From G965222335 sp965222335 (GTDB lineage: Bacteria; Pseudomonadota; Gammaproteobacteria; Pseudomonadales; Halieaceae): 64,000 nt of DNA. Below are positions 41,107 to 48,995 of the stretch, piece by piece. The position numbers were made by a program, and so were the translations under genes. Under the pieces are notes generated by a model. The model searched no databases and had not been told where the DNA came from. It saw only the letters and a program-made list of their open reading frames with translations. The DNA lies in NCBI GenBank assembly GCA_965222335.1, contig OZ244944.1:1984001-2048000 (forward strand), written 5' to 3'. Position 1 is the stretch's first letter. Each line of letters starts with the position of its first letter.

Positions 41107-41595
41107 ATGAAAGAAACCAGCGTGATTTACCCCGGGACTTTCGACCCGATCACCAACGGCCACGTGGACCTGATCGAACGCGCCGCGCGCCTGTTCGACC
41201 GCGTCGTCGTGGCGATCGCCCACAGTGAAAAAAAGAAACCCCTGTTCGGACTCGATGAGCGCGTGCAACTGGCCCAGACCTGCCTGTCTCACCTGGACAA
41301 TATCGAGGTCAAGGGATTCAGCATCCTGCTGACGCACTTCGTGGAGCAGGAGGACGCCCGCTGCGTACTGCGCGGACTGCGCGCGGTGGCGGACTTCGAG
41401 TACGAGTTTCAGCTGGCAAATATGAACCGGGCGATGAACCCGGAGTTCGAGAGCATCTTCCTGACGCCCTCGGAGCACCTGTCCTACATTTCATCGTCCC
41501 TGGTCAGGGAGATCGCATCCCTGGACGGGGACATCACGCCCTTTGTGCCGGCGCCGGTGGCCGCGGCGCTACAGCACCGCTTCGGACGCGGCTAG
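41107..41595 (+). CDS. coaD: Phosphopantetheine adenylyltransferase
   Basis: 162 residues, fourth step of coenzyme A synthesis. YPGTFDPITNGHVDLIERAA holds the nucleotidyltransferase TxGH motif; VLRGLRAVADFEYEFQLANM and FLTPSEHLSYISSSLVREIA are the substrate and ATP loops. ATG with GGAGAG upstream. coaBC, which makes its substrate precursor, is at 45103. Confidence 0.97.
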   Translation: MKETSVIYPGTFDPITNGHVDLIERAARLFDRVVVAIAHSEKKKPLFGLDERVQLAQTCLSHLDNIEVKGFSILLTHFVEQEDARCVLRGLRAVADFEYEFQLANMNRAMNPEFESIFLTPSEHLSYISSSLVREIASLDGDITPFVPAPVAAALQHRFGRG

Positions 41596-41629
41596 GGGCA
41601 GCGCCCGAGCGGGAAGGGTCAACGGCTGC

Positions 41630-41992
41630 TTATTCTGCGGCGTCTTCCCGGGTCATTTCCTCGTAGCGCTCGACGTCCTTGTTGGTGTAGCCGATTTCGC
41701 GGCACCCCAGGCAGCGCATAAAGGTGGACTGGGCCGGACCAATCATCAGGGTGTCAGCCGCTTCGCTGGCGTGACCGGCGAGCAGGGTAAACGGCAGGCT
41801 CACCAGGAATGCGGCCGCGCCGCCCACGGTCATCACCACGCCAATGGGTCGCGCCACCAGCAGGTCACCAGCCATGGCGCCCGCGCTCGGGCTTTCGTCC
41901 ACCGCCTCCTGGGCCAACAACGCCTGTGGCCAGGCGAGACTCACAATCATTACCAGCGCCGCCCAGCGACGCCCCGTAGCTGTTATTCTCAT
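41630..41992 (-). CDS. Hypothetical exported or membrane protein
   Basis: 120 residues from the ATG five bases after GGGGGAG; a GTG two codons upstream also exists. An N-terminal hydrophobic stretch (ALVMIVSLAWPQALLAQ) looks like a signal peptide with a cut after LLA. A second hydrophobic region (RPIGVVMTVGGAAAFLVSLP) may be a membrane helix. FMRCLGCREIGYTNKD is conserved in small gammaproteobacterial proteins found beside coaD or mutM. Function unknown; convergent with coaD. Confidence 0.72.
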   Translation of the reverse strand: MRITATGRRWAALVMIVSLAWPQALLAQEAVDESPSAGAMAGDLLVARPIGVVMTVGGAAAFLVSLPFTLLAGHASEAADTLMIGPAQSTFMRCLGCREIGYTNKDVERYEEMTREDAAE

Positions 41993-42040
41993 GTTCACTC
42001 CCCCGGGAAAACGGACCCCTGAGCGCTTAGTGTAGCCTGT

Positions 42041-42856
42041 TCATCGCTGGCAGGCCACGCAATACACTGAGGCGCGCTGCCCGATCAGGCGCTCTCGCAG
42101 GAGCGTCCCGCAGCGCTTGCAGGGCGCACCCCCACGACCGTAAACAAACAGCTGCTGGGCGAAATATCCCGGCTTGCCATCACCCCCGACGAAATCCCTC
42201 AGGGTAGTTCCGCCCTGTGTTATAGCAGAAGTAAGCACTTGCTTAACATGCGCGGCCAGGCGCTCGTAACGAGCCAGGGAGACCCGCCCCGCGGCCCGGT
42301 CCGGGCGGATCCCGGCGAGGAACAGCGCCTCGTTGGCGTAAATATTACCAACCCCCACGACGACCCGCCCGTCCATCAGGAAAGCCTTGACCGCCGCCCG
42401 GCGGCCGCGGGAACGGCGGTACAGCAGTTCGCCATCAAACGCCGGCGACAGCGGCTCCGGTCCCAGGTGACTGAGCAGGGGGTGGACCTCACCGGGAGCC
42501 AGCCACAGGAAACTGCCGAGACGGCGGGGGTCGTTGTAGCGCAGACGGTCGCCACTGGCGAGTACCAGGTCAATATGATCGTGGCGCAGGGGCGCGGGGA
42601 CCTCACCGCGCAGCACCCGCAGGGAGCCGGACATGCCCAGGTGCGCCAGCAGGGTCCCGGCGCGGGTGCGAAACAACAGGTACTTGGCCCGGCGCTCGAC
42701 GCGCTCGATGCGCTGGCCGACCAGGGATTCCGCCAGGGTAGGCGGCACCGGCCAGCGCAGGCGCGGCTCCCGCACCACCACCTCCACCACGCGCTGCCCC
42801 TCCGCCCAGGGCTGGATGCCACGGCGGGTGGTCTCGACTTCGGGCAACTCGGGCAC
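42041..42856 (-). CDS. mutM: Formamidopyrimidine-DNA glycosylase
   Basis: 271 residues, removes 8-oxoguanine and other oxidised purines. After the GTG start (AAGGAG upstream) comes PELPEVETTRRGIQPW; the catalytic Pro and Glu follow the start residue. AKYLLFRTRAGTLLAHLGMSG (N-domain end, given here in its conserved words AKYLLF and HLGMSG), VGVGNIYANEALFLAGI (helix-two-turn-helix) and a C-terminal zinc finger CKRC...CVAC are all present. Gene-free repeats begin upstream. Confidence 0.96.
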   Translation of the reverse strand: MPELPEVETTRRGIQPWAEGQRVVEVVVREPRLRWPVPPTLAESLVGQRIERVERRAKYLLFRTRAGTLLAHLGMSGSLRVLRGEVPAPLRHDHIDLVLASGDRLRYNDPRRLGSFLWLAPGEVHPLLSHLGPEPLSPAFDGELLYRRSRGRRAAVKAFLMDGRVVVGVGNIYANEALFLAGIRPDRAAGRVSLARYERLAAHVKQVLTSAITQGGTTLRDFVGGDGKPGYFAQQLFVYGRGGAPCKRCGTLLRERLIGQRASVYCVACQR

Positions 42857-43113
42857 GGCTTATCTCCTTAGCGTCAATCGGTGCCGACTTCTCGTCATTC
42901 GCGACATACTATACGTACGATCCCAGGAGAAGTTCCTACCTAAGGAGTTAGAGATGGATCTCTCCAGGTACGGGAGCTTAGAACACGCACGCATGGCATT
43001 CTCCGGACTGACATCTTCGAACTTTCTTTAATCGGGGACGGATTTTTATTTACCCCTCTCGGTGCTTTGAAGCTTGCACCACCGAGTGAACGCTCAAGCG
43101 TGATGGTGCATGG

Positions 43114-43235
43114 AACACGCGCGCGCGACACCCGGAGCCCGCCCGGGACACGCCGTGGATACGTCCCTGTAGGCTCGGCAGCGCCCATCCAGGGCGCTGA
43201 CGGTCCCGGGAGGGCCCCGGGCGCCTCACGCGCTC
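43114..43235 (+). repeat. Module A, copy 2
   Basis: Matches 5116-5236 over about 120 bases through CGCGCGACACCCGGAGCCC, GGGACACGCCGTG and CCCTGTAGGCTCGGCAGCG. The hairpin CAGCGCCC (43179-43186) with GGGCGCTG (43192-43199) corresponds to CAGCGGC/GCCGCTG in copy 1; the sixth pair is G-C in one copy and C-G in the other. Confidence 0.8.
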
Positions 43236-43280
43236 TGCTCGGCAATACCCCGGTCGGACAGCTTCGAACTTTAGTTAATT

Positions 43281-43341
43281 GGGGACGGATACCTATTTTC
43301 ACTCTGGGAGCTGCGGCTTGGGAAAATAGGTATCCGTCCCC
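43281..43341. repeat. Module B, copy 2: perfect 20-bp inverted repeat
   Basis: Arm 1 (43281-43300, starting GGGGACGGATACC) and arm 2 (43322-43341, ending GGTATCCGTCCCC) are fully complementary over 20 bases with a 21-base centre. Copy 1 keeps only the 12-base core. Confidence 0.85.
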
Positions 43342-43380
43342 TATTTCCCCTGCGAATCGTCTGCCGCCGCAGGGCGCGAG

Positions 43381-43481
43381 CTGCGGGTGCGCCGCCCCGG
43401 ACCGTCACCGGCCATGGACGGCCGGTGCCGAGCGCGACAGGGATGTCATGCTGTTAGCGTGTCCGGGGCGGCGTACCCCAG
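43381..43481 (+). other. Branched structured element, module C copy 2
   Basis: Outer stem CGCCGCCCCGGAC (43390-43402) with GTCCGGGGCGGCG (43461-43473), extended by CTG-GGG/CCCCAG flanks. It encloses CACCGGCC (43406-43413) with GGCCGGTG (43420-43427) and CATGCT (43447-43452) with AGCGTG (43456-43461). Relative to copy 1, three pairs have changed on both sides and kept pairing, and two others swap a wobble for a Watson-Crick pair. Confidence 0.72.
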
Positions 43482-43569
43482 TTCGCGCCCGGGCTACGGA
43501 GTGCCAGAAAAGGTTGGAGTTAATCGTACCGGCTCGCTACCGGCATACCCGATAAAGCGGGGCAGGCTC

Positions 43570-43658
43570 TCCATGCCTCTCGCGATCTACCGTACGTCCT
43601 GTACATTGATCGCTGCCGGCATCCATGCCTCTCGCGATCTACCGTACGTCCTGTACAT
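43570..43658 (-). repeat. Module D, copy 2: identical 37-base direct repeats
   Basis: 43570-43606 and 43622-43658 are identical (TCCATGCC...GTACAT). Read on the minus strand each begins ATGTACAGGACGTACGGTAG, as does the + strand at 4930. The copy nearer the gene ends exactly where the rpmG terminator T-run begins. Confidence 0.88.
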
Positions 43659-43687
43659 AAAAAACCCCGGAGAGATATCCGGGGTTT
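43659..43687 (-). terminator. Rho-independent terminator of rpmB-rpmG
   Basis: On the minus strand CCCCGGA-TATCTC-TCCGGGG is followed by six T. It ends the ribosomal-protein transcript. Between the gene stop and this hairpin (43688-43737) nothing else is seen. Confidence 0.88.
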
Positions 43688-43737
43688 CGGTGTAGCGGGC
43701 TGGGCACGAGGCAAGGCATGCCGCGTCAGGCAAGGTC

Positions 43738-43893
43738 TTACTTGATCTTGCCTTCCTTGTAGGTGACATGCTTGCGCGCAACCGGGTCGTACTTTTTCAT
43801 TTCCAGTTTGTCCGGGGTGGTGCGCTTGTTCTTGTCAGTGGTGTAGAAGTGACCAGTGCCCGCTGACGAAATCATTCTAATCTTCTCTCTCAT
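43738..43893 (-). CDS. rpmG: 50S ribosomal protein L33
   Basis: 51 residues read directly from the minus strand: MREKIRMISSAGTGHFYTT, then DKNKRTTPDKLEMKKYDP and VARKHVTYKEGKIK. This is the full-length L33 of the cysteine-free type. GGGAGA lies before the ATG. It is 25 bases behind rpmB, the universal partner in proteobacteria, and ends in a strong terminator. Confidence 0.97.
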   Translation of the reverse strand: MREKIRMISSAGTGHFYTTDKNKRTTPDKLEMKKYDPVARKHVTYKEGKIK

Positions 43894-43918
43894 CGCTGTT
43901 CTCCCTTAGCTCAGCCGC

Positions 43919-44155
43919 CTAGACCTTTTCGCCACGGGCGCGAAGATCGCCGAGGACATTGTCGATACCTTTCTTGTCGATGATGCGCATGCCCTTGCTG
44001 GAAACCCGCAGGGTGATAAAGCGCTTCTCTGACTCGACCCAGAAACGGTGCTGGTGCAGATTAGGCAAAAAACGGCGACGTGTGCGGTTTTTTGCGTGTG
44101 ATACGTTGTTTCCGGTGACCGGACGCTTGCCGGTGACCTGACAGACTCTTGCCAT
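43919..44155 (-). CDS. rpmB: 50S ribosomal protein L28
   Basis: 78 residues, the standard length when MARVCQVTGKRPVTGNNVSH is taken as the N-terminus (an ATG five codons upstream is ignored). RTRRRFLPNLHQHRFWVESE and FITLRVSSKGMRIIDKKGID complete it. No zinc-ribbon cysteine pairs are present. A good promoter lies upstream. Confidence 0.97.
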   Translation of the reverse strand: MARVCQVTGKRPVTGNNVSHAKNRTRRRFLPNLHQHRFWVESEKRFITLRVSSKGMRIIDKKGIDNVLGDLRARGEKV

Positions 44156-44183
44156 GATTGCCTCTCCCACAAACCCGGGAATT

Positions 44184-44211
44184 AGTAAACTGATGTGGCT
44201 TTGCGGGTCAA
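44184..44211 (-). promoter_or_regulatory. Sigma-70 promoter of rpmB-rpmG
   Basis: On the minus strand TTGACC (44206-44211), 16 bases, TTTACT (44184-44189). Just upstream a CGCGC-GAA-GCGCG hairpin and GGGG-GT-CCCC-TTTTT sequence (44216-44240) may be the radC terminator. Confidence 0.6.
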
Positions 44212-44322
44212 AAAGGGGACCCCCACCGCGCGAAGCGCGACTTTATACCAGAAGAGGTGGGCGCAGGCAAGCGGCGCGGGAACAGTTTCCATGCCCCCGG
44301 ATTGCGCCAGGAGCGCCGGCGT

Positions 44323-44991
44323 TTACAGCAGACCCGCCTCGGCAAAGGAGCAGGAGGCACCCCTGCCCACAATAATATGGTCCAGCACGCGGATGTCCAG
44401 CAGGGACAGGGCCTGGCACAGGCGCTCGGTGATCCGGCGGTCGGCGTGGCTGGGCTCGGCCACCCCGGAGGGGTGGTTGTGAGCGAGGATGACCGCGGCC
44501 GCACGGTACTGCAGGGCCCGCACCGCCACTTCCCGGGGATACACGGCGGCACCGTCCAGGGTCCCCAGGAACAGGTCATCACACTGCAGCAGCCGGTGCT
44601 GGTTATCCAGGAACAGGCAGGTAAAGACCTCGCGGGTGCAGCCCCCGAGGTGGTGCTGCAGAAACAGCCGGGTCTGCTCGGGGCTGCCGAGGACGTCGCC
44701 GGCCAGCAGGGTCTCCGCAGCGCGGCGGCGCGCCAGCTCCAGGGCCGCCTGCAGCAGCGCGTACTTGCCCTCGCCAATCCCGCGACAGGCCAGCAGCTGA
44801 CCGGGTTCCGCCACCAGCAGCCCGTGCACCCCGCGAAAGCGCTCGAGGAGGTCGCGGGCCAGGGCCAGGGCGTCAGCGCCCCGATAGCCGGTACGCAGTA
44901 ACACCGCCAGCACCTCGGCATCGGACAGCGCGCGCGGGCCGCGCTGCAACAGTTTGTCCCGTGGCCCCTCCCCCGCTGTCCAGTGCGCCAT
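44323..44991 (-). CDS. radC: RadC family JAMM-domain protein
   Basis: 222 residues from the ATG behind GGGAGG; an upstream in-frame start adds 11 residues. The N-terminal part has a helix-hairpin-helix (LLACRGIGEGKYALLQAALE). The C-terminal MPN/JAMM metal site is ILAHNHPSGVAEPSHAD with a preceding FLDNQHRLLQCDDLF. Despite the name, a role in recombination repair is not established. It is divergent from coaBC, as in E. coli and Pseudomonas. Confidence 0.94.
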   Translation of the reverse strand: MAHWTAGEGPRDKLLQRGPRALSDAEVLAVLLRTGYRGADALALARDLLERFRGVHGLLVAEPGQLLACRGIGEGKYALLQAALELARRRAAETLLAGDVLGSPEQTRLFLQHHLGGCTREVFTCLFLDNQHRLLQCDDLFLGTLDGAAVYPREVAVRALQYRAAAVILAHNHPSGVAEPSHADRRITERLCQALSLLDIRVLDHIIVGRGASCSFAEAGLL

Positions 44992-45102
44992 CGCCGGTGC
45001 TCCCTCCCTGAACGTGGACCCCACACTCCCGGTGACAAGGCTTTGAGGGGGGTGTTATCTTCATTCCTTGTCCAGCTGCAGTGTCCCTGTTCGGAAGCCT
45101 GA

Positions 45103-46311
45103 ATGGCACATCTATTTAATCGCAATGTCGTCCTTGGCGTCAGCGGCGGCATTGCCGCCTACAAGTCCGCCGAGCTGGTGCGCCAGCTCAAGGCTTTGGG
45201 CGCCGAGGTGCGGGTGGTCATGACCCGCGGCTCCCAGGCCTTTATCACGCCCCTGACCCTGCAGGCCCTGTCGGGCAACCCGGTGCACACCGATTTGCTG
45301 GACCGCGAGGCCGAGCTGGGCATGGGCCATATCGAGCTCGCGCGCTGGGCCGACCTGCTCCTGATCGCCCCGGCTACCGCCGACCTGATGGCGCGCCTCG
45401 GCGCCGGACGCGCCGACGACCTGCTGACCACCATCGCCCTCGCCACCACGGCACCGCTGTTGCTGGCACCGGCCATGAACCAGCAGATGTGGCAGGCGAG
45501 CGCGACCCGGGAAAACGCGGAGCAGCTTGCCAGCCGGGGCGTGCACATGGTGGGCCCGGCCGCGGGCGAGCAGGCCTGCGGCGAAATCGGCCCCGGGCGG
45601 ATGGAGGAACCCTCCCTGATCGCAGAGCGGGCGGCCGCACTGTTCCAGGGGGGCGCCCTGGCGGGACGGCGGGTGGTGATCACCGCCGGGCCCACCCGGG
45701 AGGCACTGGACCCCGTGCGTTACCTGAGCAATCACAGCTCCGGCAAGATGGGCTTTGCCCTGGCCCGCGCCGCGGTGGAAGCCGGGGCGCGGACCACCCT
45801 CGTGGCCGGACCGGTGGCACTTGCGACCCCGGACCACGTCTCCCGGGTAGACGTGGAGAGTGCGCGCGAGATGCTGGCAGCCTGCGAGGAATTGCGGCAG
45901 GAATGCGACATCTTCATCAGCTGCGCGGCGGTAGCCGACTACCGCCCGGCGGAATTCCAGACAGACAAAATAAAGAAGGGAGATGAGCGTAGTGCACTGG
46001 CTTTGGTGCGCAACCCGGACATCGTGGCCACCATCGCCAACGGCGATACCGCGCCTTTTACCGTGGGCTTTGCCGCCGAGACCCGCGAAGTCGCCACCTA
46101 TGCCAGGGGCAAGCTGGCCCGCAAGGGCCTGGATATGATCATCGCCAATGACGTGTCCACAGAGGGCCTGGGGTTCGCCAGCGACGATAACGAGGTCACC
46201 GTGTTCTGGGAAGGCGGCGAGCAGGCCTTGCCCCGTGCCAGCAAACAGAACCTGGCCCGCCAGCTTATTGCCCTGATAGCGCAGCGATCCGCGGAACCGC
46301 CCGGAGATTGA
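45103..46311 (+). CDS. coaBC: Bifunctional phosphopantothenoylcysteine decarboxylase/synthetase
   Basis: 402 residues, two steps of coenzyme A synthesis. The flavin-dependent CoaC half (1-185) has GVSGGIAAYKSAELVRQL, HIELARWADLLLIAPATADL, APAMNQQMW and ACGEIGPGRM (substrate-clamp cysteine). The CoaB half (190-402) has VVITAGPTREALDPVRYLSN, HSSGKMGFALA and TVGFAAETREV. In E. coli and Pseudomonas dut follows immediately; here the next gene is algC after only 67 bases. Confidence 0.97.
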   Translation: MAHLFNRNVVLGVSGGIAAYKSAELVRQLKALGAEVRVVMTRGSQAFITPLTLQALSGNPVHTDLLDREAELGMGHIELARWADLLLIAPATADLMARLGAGRADDLLTTIALATTAPLLLAPAMNQQMWQASATRENAEQLASRGVHMVGPAAGEQACGEIGPGRMEEPSLIAERAAALFQGGALAGRRVVITAGPTREALDPVRYLSNHSSGKMGFALARAAVEAGARTTLVAGPVALATPDHVSRVDVESAREMLAACEELRQECDIFISCAAVADYRPAEFQTDKIKKGDERSALALVRNPDIVATIANGDTAPFTVGFAAETREVATYARGKLARKGLDMIIANDVSTEGLGFASDDNEVTVFWEGGEQALPRASKQNLARQLIALIAQRSAEPPGD

Positions 46312-46378
46312 AGCTGGACATTTAACCCGCGCGCAACGCGTACTATGATGCAGCCTCGTCCCGTTAGGAAAATAAGAA

Positions 46379-48952
46379 ATGCCATCAGAACCTGAAAGTA
46401 GTGCGAGCAAGGACACGACTGCCAGAATCCAGGTTCACCGCAGCGCCCTCGGTGCCAGGCTGGGAATACTGGCGCTTGCCATCATCATCATAGGCTCCAG
46501 CGCATTCAGCTACATCCTCAGCGTACAGGTGCCCCGCCAGGAGGCGCAGGTGCTGCAAGAGGCAGCACAACTGCACGCCGACGTGGCCGCCGACAGCGTT
46601 TTCGTGCTCCTGAAAAATCTGCGCGAGAGGGTCGCAAGTGCGGCCGCCTCCAGACTTACGGGGGCCTCGCTGGGTGACGAGGGACAGGCTGGCGTGGCCA
46701 GCAGTGAGGCGCGACTGCGCGAAAGTTTTCCCGAGGCTGTCAGCCTGCACCTGTTGCCGATTGGTGAACTGGGCACGGCAATCATCGACAAGCATGACCC
46801 GCGCCTGCGCAACCATATCGAAGTCGATATGGTGCGCCTTGCCAGTGAGGGCAAGCAGCCACAGCCTGAGGCCTTCAGGATCGGGGAGCAGTGGCTCGTC
46901 TCCATCGCTCAGCTGGTGAGTCATCCCCGGGACAACGATCTTCGCGGCGTCATTCTGGTAACAATGCCGGCACAGCACCTGGCCACCACACTGGATGGCC
47001 TGGACGAGCGGGGCCAGGCAACGCTGCTGCAACATTACACCAATACCCGGGGCAAGGCCGAAAACCAGGTCCTGGCCAGGATTGGCTCGCCATCACCCGC
47101 GGCAGATTCCGCCAGCCGCGAGATTGCGGGTACCCCGTGGCAGGTCGTGTTCACACCCGGGACAGCCATGGTCCAGGCGCTGCAGCTGTCGCGCGATACC
47201 CTCTACCTGGCCACCGGCCTGGCCCTGGTGGGTGGGCTGGCCGGCATTGTCATGACCGCAGGCATCTACCGCCGCCTGCTGCGTAGAGACGCTGCCACCA
47301 TTGTTGGAAGCGCGGCGCGCTACGGGAATATGTCACTGGCCCTGGAGGAACTGCTGGCGCCTGCGAGAGCCCTGCGCAAGACGCTGCACAATGCCGGCGC
47401 GACATCAGGGGACCCGGTCACCCAGAAAGAACCGGCGGAGCCTGTGGCAGGGGAAGCCACGCCCGCAGGTTTGCTCTACCAGAGCAACAATATGCTGGAC
47501 GAGGAGCAGGGCGCGGGCGAAGAGCCGGGGCAAAGCCTGGACCTGGATCTGCAGGTAGATGGCTCGAGCAGCAGCTTTCCCGCGCATATTTTTCGCGCCT
47601 ACGACATTCGTGGCCACGGTGACCGGGAGTTGACCGATCCGCTGGTCAGGCGCATCGGTCTGGCTGTCGGCCAGCTCGCCATGGAGCGGGACCTCCGGCA
47701 AATAATAGTGGCCAGCGATGGTCGACTTTCCAGCCCGAGGATTCGCAGCGAGCTGATCAATGGCCTGGTCGAAAGCGGCCTGGACGTCATCGACATTGGC
47801 ATAGTGCCAACCCCGCTGCTGCACTATGCAACCCAGAGGCTGGAGGCGGACTCCGGGGTGATGGTGACCGGCAGCCACAATCCTGCCGAGGACAACGGCT
47901 TCAAGGTTGTCCTTCAGCGCCGCACGCTTGCCGCCGGTGACATCCAGTCAATACGCAAACGGGTGCAGGAGTCGCCAGGGAACAGGGAGTCGCGTGAACG
48001 CGGGCGCGTAGTACAGGAGGATATTGTCGGGCCCTATATTGAAGAGGTCGCCGCAGACATCGCTCTCGCAGCGCCCCTGCGGGTTGTCGTGGACGCCGGC
48101 AACGGCGCCACCGCCGAGGTCGCGCCCCGGCTGATGACATCGATAGGCTGTGACGTCGTACCCCTGTTCTGCGAGGTGGACGGCAACTTCCCCAATCACT
48201 CGCCGAATATCAGTGACGAGGCCAATCTCTCGGCCCTGGTAGAGGCGGTGCGTAAGGAGGGGGCAGACCTCGGCGTCGCCTTTGACGGCGACGGTGACCG
48301 GGTGGCAGTGGTGACTGGGAGCGGTGAAATTGTCCGCAGCGACCGCCTGATGATGGTGTTCGCACAGGACGTGGTGTCCCGCAACCCCGGAGCGGACGTG
48401 GTTTTTGACGTCAAGTGCAGTCACCACCTGACCCGCCTGATCAGTGAGAACGGCGGCCGGCCTGTGATGTGGAAGACCGGGCACGCGTTCATGCGCGAGA
48501 AAATCACCGAGACAGGAGCACTGCTCGGCGGCGAGTTCAGCGGGCATATTTTCTTCGGCGAGCGCTGGTACGGCCACGATGATGGGATGTATGCGGCTGC
48601 GCGCCTGGCAGAAATTCTCTGCACCCAGGGGCAGAGCATGGAGGAAGCACTGGCCGAGTTCCCCGTCACCGCCAATACGCCCGAAATACTGGTGCCGGTG
48701 GCAGAAGCGGAGAAATTCCAGGTCATGTCAACGATCGAGGACGGGGCAGAGTTCAGTGATGCCAGGATCATCAAGCTGGATGGCATCCGGGTTGAGTTTC
48801 GCCACGGCTGGGGCCTGTTACGGGCATCCAACACCACAGCAGCCCTTACCGCACGCTTCGAGGCCGACAGCGCCGATCATCTCGAGGCAATAATGGGGCT
48901 TTTCCGCTCTGAAGTTTCCCGGCTCGCGCCCTCGCTGGAGCTCACCTTCTGA
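46379..48952 (+). CDS. algC: Phosphomannomutase/phosphoglucomutase AlgC with membrane-anchored sensor-like N-terminus
   Basis: 857 residues. Membrane helix 1 (about 28-49), an extracytoplasmic region (50-274), helix 2 (275-297) and a linker of about 100 residues precede the catalytic domain, which starts at about 402 (HIFRAYDIRGHGDREL). The active site is complete: phosphoserine in TGSHNP (497-502), metal loop DGDGDR (636-641), and sugar loop GGEFSGHIFF. AlgC makes mannose-1-P and glucose-1-P for alginate, LPS and other glycans. The long form is also known from Pseudomonas, where the classic enzyme is only the last 460 residues. No internal start with a good site was obvious. The extracytoplasmic part could sense something, but this is inference. 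Confidence 0.93.
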   Translation: MPSEPESSASKDTTARIQVHRSALGARLGILALAIIIIGSSAFSYILSVQVPRQEAQVLQEAAQLHADVAADSVFVLLKNLRERVASAAASRLTGASLGDEGQAGVASSEARLRESFPEAVSLHLLPIGELGTAIIDKHDPRLRNHIEVDMVRLASEGKQPQPEAFRIGEQWLVSIAQLVSHPRDNDLRGVILVTMPAQHLATTLDGLDERGQATLLQHYTNTRGKAENQVLARIGSPSPAADSASREIAGTPWQVVFTPGTAMVQALQLSRDTLYLATGLALVGGLAGIVMTAGIYRRLLRRDAATIVGSAARYGNMSLALEELLAPARALRKTLHNAGATSGDPVTQKEPAEPVAGEATPAGLLYQSNNMLDEEQGAGEEPGQSLDLDLQVDGSSSSFPAHIFRAYDIRGHGDRELTDPLVRRIGLAVGQLAMERDLRQIIVASDGRLSSPRIRSELINGLVESGLDVIDIGIVPTPLLHYATQRLEADSGVMVTGSHNPAEDNGFKVVLQRRTLAAGDIQSIRKRVQESPGNRESRERGRVVQEDIVGPYIEEVAADIALAAPLRVVVDAGNGATAEVAPRLMTSIGCDVVPLFCEVDGNFPNHSPNISDEANLSALVEAVRKEGADLGVAFDGDGDRVAVVTGSGEIVRSDRLMMVFAQDVVSRNPGADVVFDVKCSHHLTRLISENGGRPVMWKTGHAFMREKITETGALLGGEFSGHIFFGERWYGHDDGMYAAARLAEILCTQGQSMEEALAEFPVTANTPEILVPVAEAEKFQVMSTIEDGAEFSDARIIKLDGIRVEFRHGWGLLRASNTTAALTARFEADSADHLEAIMGLFRSEVSRLAPSLELTF

Positions 48953-48995
48953 TCGCCACCTTGACCTCATGCCGCAATCGACCCATGGAAGCACT

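Larger units (their letters stand above)
42890..43658. repeat. Intergenic mosaic repeat, copy 2 (half-B, A, B, C, inverted D-D)
   Basis: The 881-base gap between mutM and rpmG has no convincing gene. In order it holds GAGAT-GG-ATCTC hairpin material near 42950, a half B module (GGGGACGGAT, 43034), nested hairpins (43057-43113), module A (43114-43235), module B (43281-43341), module C (43381-43481) and two inverted copies of module D (to 43658). Bases 43015-43043 repeat at 43262-43290 (CTTCGAACTTT ... GGGGACGGA). Similar modules form 4930-5410 in another order. Several hairpin loops share the core ATGGAT/ATCCAT. Confidence 0.85.

Noticed and set aside
43570..43658. Direct repeats considered as a CRISPR array
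   Set aside because: Only two 37-base units with a 15-base gap, no further units and no cas genes; better explained as duplicated module D.
43067..43695. Several open frames inside the second mosaic repeat
   Set aside because: They cross hairpins, differ in frame from those in copy 1 and have no conserved protein between copies.
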